Assembly (NCBI GenBank): GCA_963710315.1
Contig: CAVPZW010000008.1
Coordinates: 1,133,034-1,197,033 of the forward strand
Source: Palsa-360 sp963710315
GTDB taxonomy: Bacteria; Acidobacteriota; Terriglobia; Acidiferrales; UBA7541
Direction of reading: 5' to 3'
Length of the DNA: 64,000 bases
The translations under genes were made by a program, and so were the position numbers. Positions 63,049 through 64,000 of this stretch are shown here, one piece after another. Under the pieces are notes generated by a model, which was not told the origin of the DNA, ran no database searches, and saw only the letters and a list, made by a program, of their open reading frames with translations. Numbering within the stretch: the first letter of the stretch is position 1; the number at the start of each line of letters is the position of its first letter.

Positions 63049-64000
63049 CTATGGCGTAACAGTGAGAGTGACGTTTCTGGCGTGGGTGACTCCTCCGCCG
63101 GTTGCCGAGATGAGAGGCGTGTAGGTGCCCTGCGGCGTAGTGCCCGACACGGTCAGGGTCAGGATTGACGATCCGTTGGTATCCGGGTTCACCGAAGCCG
63201 GGCTAAAGTTCGCCGTTACGCCCGTCGGCAATCCACTGACGGAGAGCGTTACGCTGTTCCCGAAAGGCAGTGTTCCAACGGTTGACAGAGTGATTGTGTA
63301 CTGTGCGCTGCCTCCAGCCGATGCCGAGGCGCTCTGCTGAGTCGGCGAAATGTTCCCGGTAAAGTCCACCGTACCGACGAGAAGAGTAATCGTGGTCGAG
63401 TGCACGAGAGTTCCGCTGCTACCCATGATGGTAATCGAGTAGCTTCCCGCCGGCGTAGTGGCCGATGTGGTCACCGTGATCGTGGAAGCGCCCGACCCGC
63501 CTGGAACGATGGCTGGCGTGAAACTCAGCGTTGTTCCCTGAGGCAGCCCCGCCGCAGTCAGCGCGACGTCGCCGCTGAATCCTCCCGAGGGAGTCAGAGT
63601 CAGCAGGTAATTCGCCTGGCCGCCAGGGCTCGCCGATGCAGTGGTGTGATCGAATGTGCCTGAGAAATCTCCGTACGCCGACCCGGTGCTCACCACCAAA
63701 GTCACGCTTCGGGCGTGGGTGGCTCCGCCGCCGGTCGCTGTAATCACTGGCGTATAAATTCCTTCCGGTGTCGTGCCCGAGGATGTCAAGGTCATCACCG
63801 AAGATCCGTTGGAATCCGGGTCCGCGGTTGCAGGGCTGAAGCTTGCCGTTACGCCCTGCGGCAATCCGCTGACGGAAAACGCCACGCTGCCGCCGAAGGG
63901 AAGCGTGCCAACCGTGCTGAGGGAAATCGTGTATTGGGCGCTGCCGCCTATCGCGATGCTTTGCGAATTTGGCGCGACATTTCCCGTGAAGTCCACGGTG
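63049..64000 (-). CDS. Large Ig-like repeat protein, C-terminal part (continues beyond window end)
   Basis: More than 315 residues are visible on the minus strand; the N-terminal part lies beyond position 64000. At least three repeats of about 100 residues are seen: each has a GSAQYTI(S/T)LSTVGTLPFG segment, a SGLP.GVTA.FSPA segment, SS..LTL..SGTTP.G.YTP and a THARNVTL-type strand. The first and third visible repeats are nearly identical in protein. It is a secreted or surface bacterial Ig-like protein; function unknown. Confidence 0.75.
   Translation of the reverse strand, partial: TVDFTGNVAPNSQSIAIGGSAQYTISLSTVGTLPFGGSVAFSVSGLPQGVTASFSPATADPDSNGSSVMTLTSSGTTPEGIYTPVITATGGGATHARSVTLVVSTGSAYGDFSGTFDHTTASASPGGQANYLLTLTPSGGFSGDVALTAAGLPQGTTLSFTPAIVPGGSGASTITVTTSATTPAGSYSITIMGSSGTLVHSTTITLLVGTVDFTGNISPTQQSASASAGGSAQYTITLSTVGTLPFGNSVTLSVSGLPTGVTANFSPASVNPDTNGSSILTLTVSGTTPQGTYTPLISATGGGVTHARNVTLTVTP

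Overview
The window looks like a chromosomal segment of a soil-type Acidobacteriota (Terriglobia-like) bacterium. The grounds are an Oar-like TonB-dependent receptor with a carboxypeptidase-regulatory N-terminus, several small secreted DUF6152-type proteins, cytochrome c proteins fused to Vgb-like propellers, an LptC/LptA fusion next to lptB-rpoN-rapZ, and many dispersed palindromic intergenic repeats. This is inference from gene content; no rRNA or marker comparison was possible.

Layout. 0-0.7 kb: end of a low-complexity protein with features of bacterial-microcompartment cargo. 0.85-11.1 kb: accessory secreted proteins, namely a ModA-like binding protein, a cytochrome c/Vgb protein, an alternating tandem array of two secreted families (3.7-7.8 kb), a Tat-exported DsrE-like protein, an amidohydrolase and a double HbpS/GlcG-domain protein. 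11.2-12.8 kb: M32 carboxypeptidase. 12.8-16.7 kb: a segment bounded by 25-bp direct repeats, holding a promoter, an unannotated 30-codon polycysteine leader ORF, an intrinsic terminator, a large TonB-dependent receptor and tRNA-Cys. 16.7-33.7 kb: housekeeping core (lptCA, lptB, rpoN, rapZ, msbA-like, yicC, gmk, rpoZ, coaBC, udg, a hybrid histidine kinase, dCTP-deaminase-like, nth, rdgB, rph). 33.8-48.7 kb: gluconate-dehydrogenase-like subunit 3 and a GMC oxidoreductase (both frameshifted), GerMN and amidase genes, purU, MaoC-like, metallo-beta-lactamase fold and YncE-like genes, and an RND efflux operon. 49.2-62.1 kb: a second accessory block (DUF6152, FG-GAP, PEBP, DUF1810, DsrE-like, binding protein, two NHL proteins, cytochrome c/Vgb, 1-Cys peroxiredoxin, persulfide dioxygenase-rhodanese). 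62.3-64 kb: lytic transglycosylase and the C-terminal part of an Ig-like repeat protein.

Main observation. The TonB-receptor leader region has every sequence element expected of a cysteine-responsive transcription attenuator. There is a good promoter, an almost leaderless mini-ORF with five Cys codons in nine, a terminator hairpin with a U-tract, and a segment at the end of the mini-ORF that can pair 10 of 12 bases with the terminator's left arm. tRNA-Cys lies just downstream, inside the same direct-repeat-bounded segment.

Other observations. Eight copies of a 72-nt near-perfect palindrome are scattered between genes. Eight single-base indels disrupt five genes between 34.4 and 57.0 kb while the housekeeping core is intact; they look like assembly errors or very recent decay. 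No transposase, CRISPR array, rRNA or recognisable riboswitch was seen.
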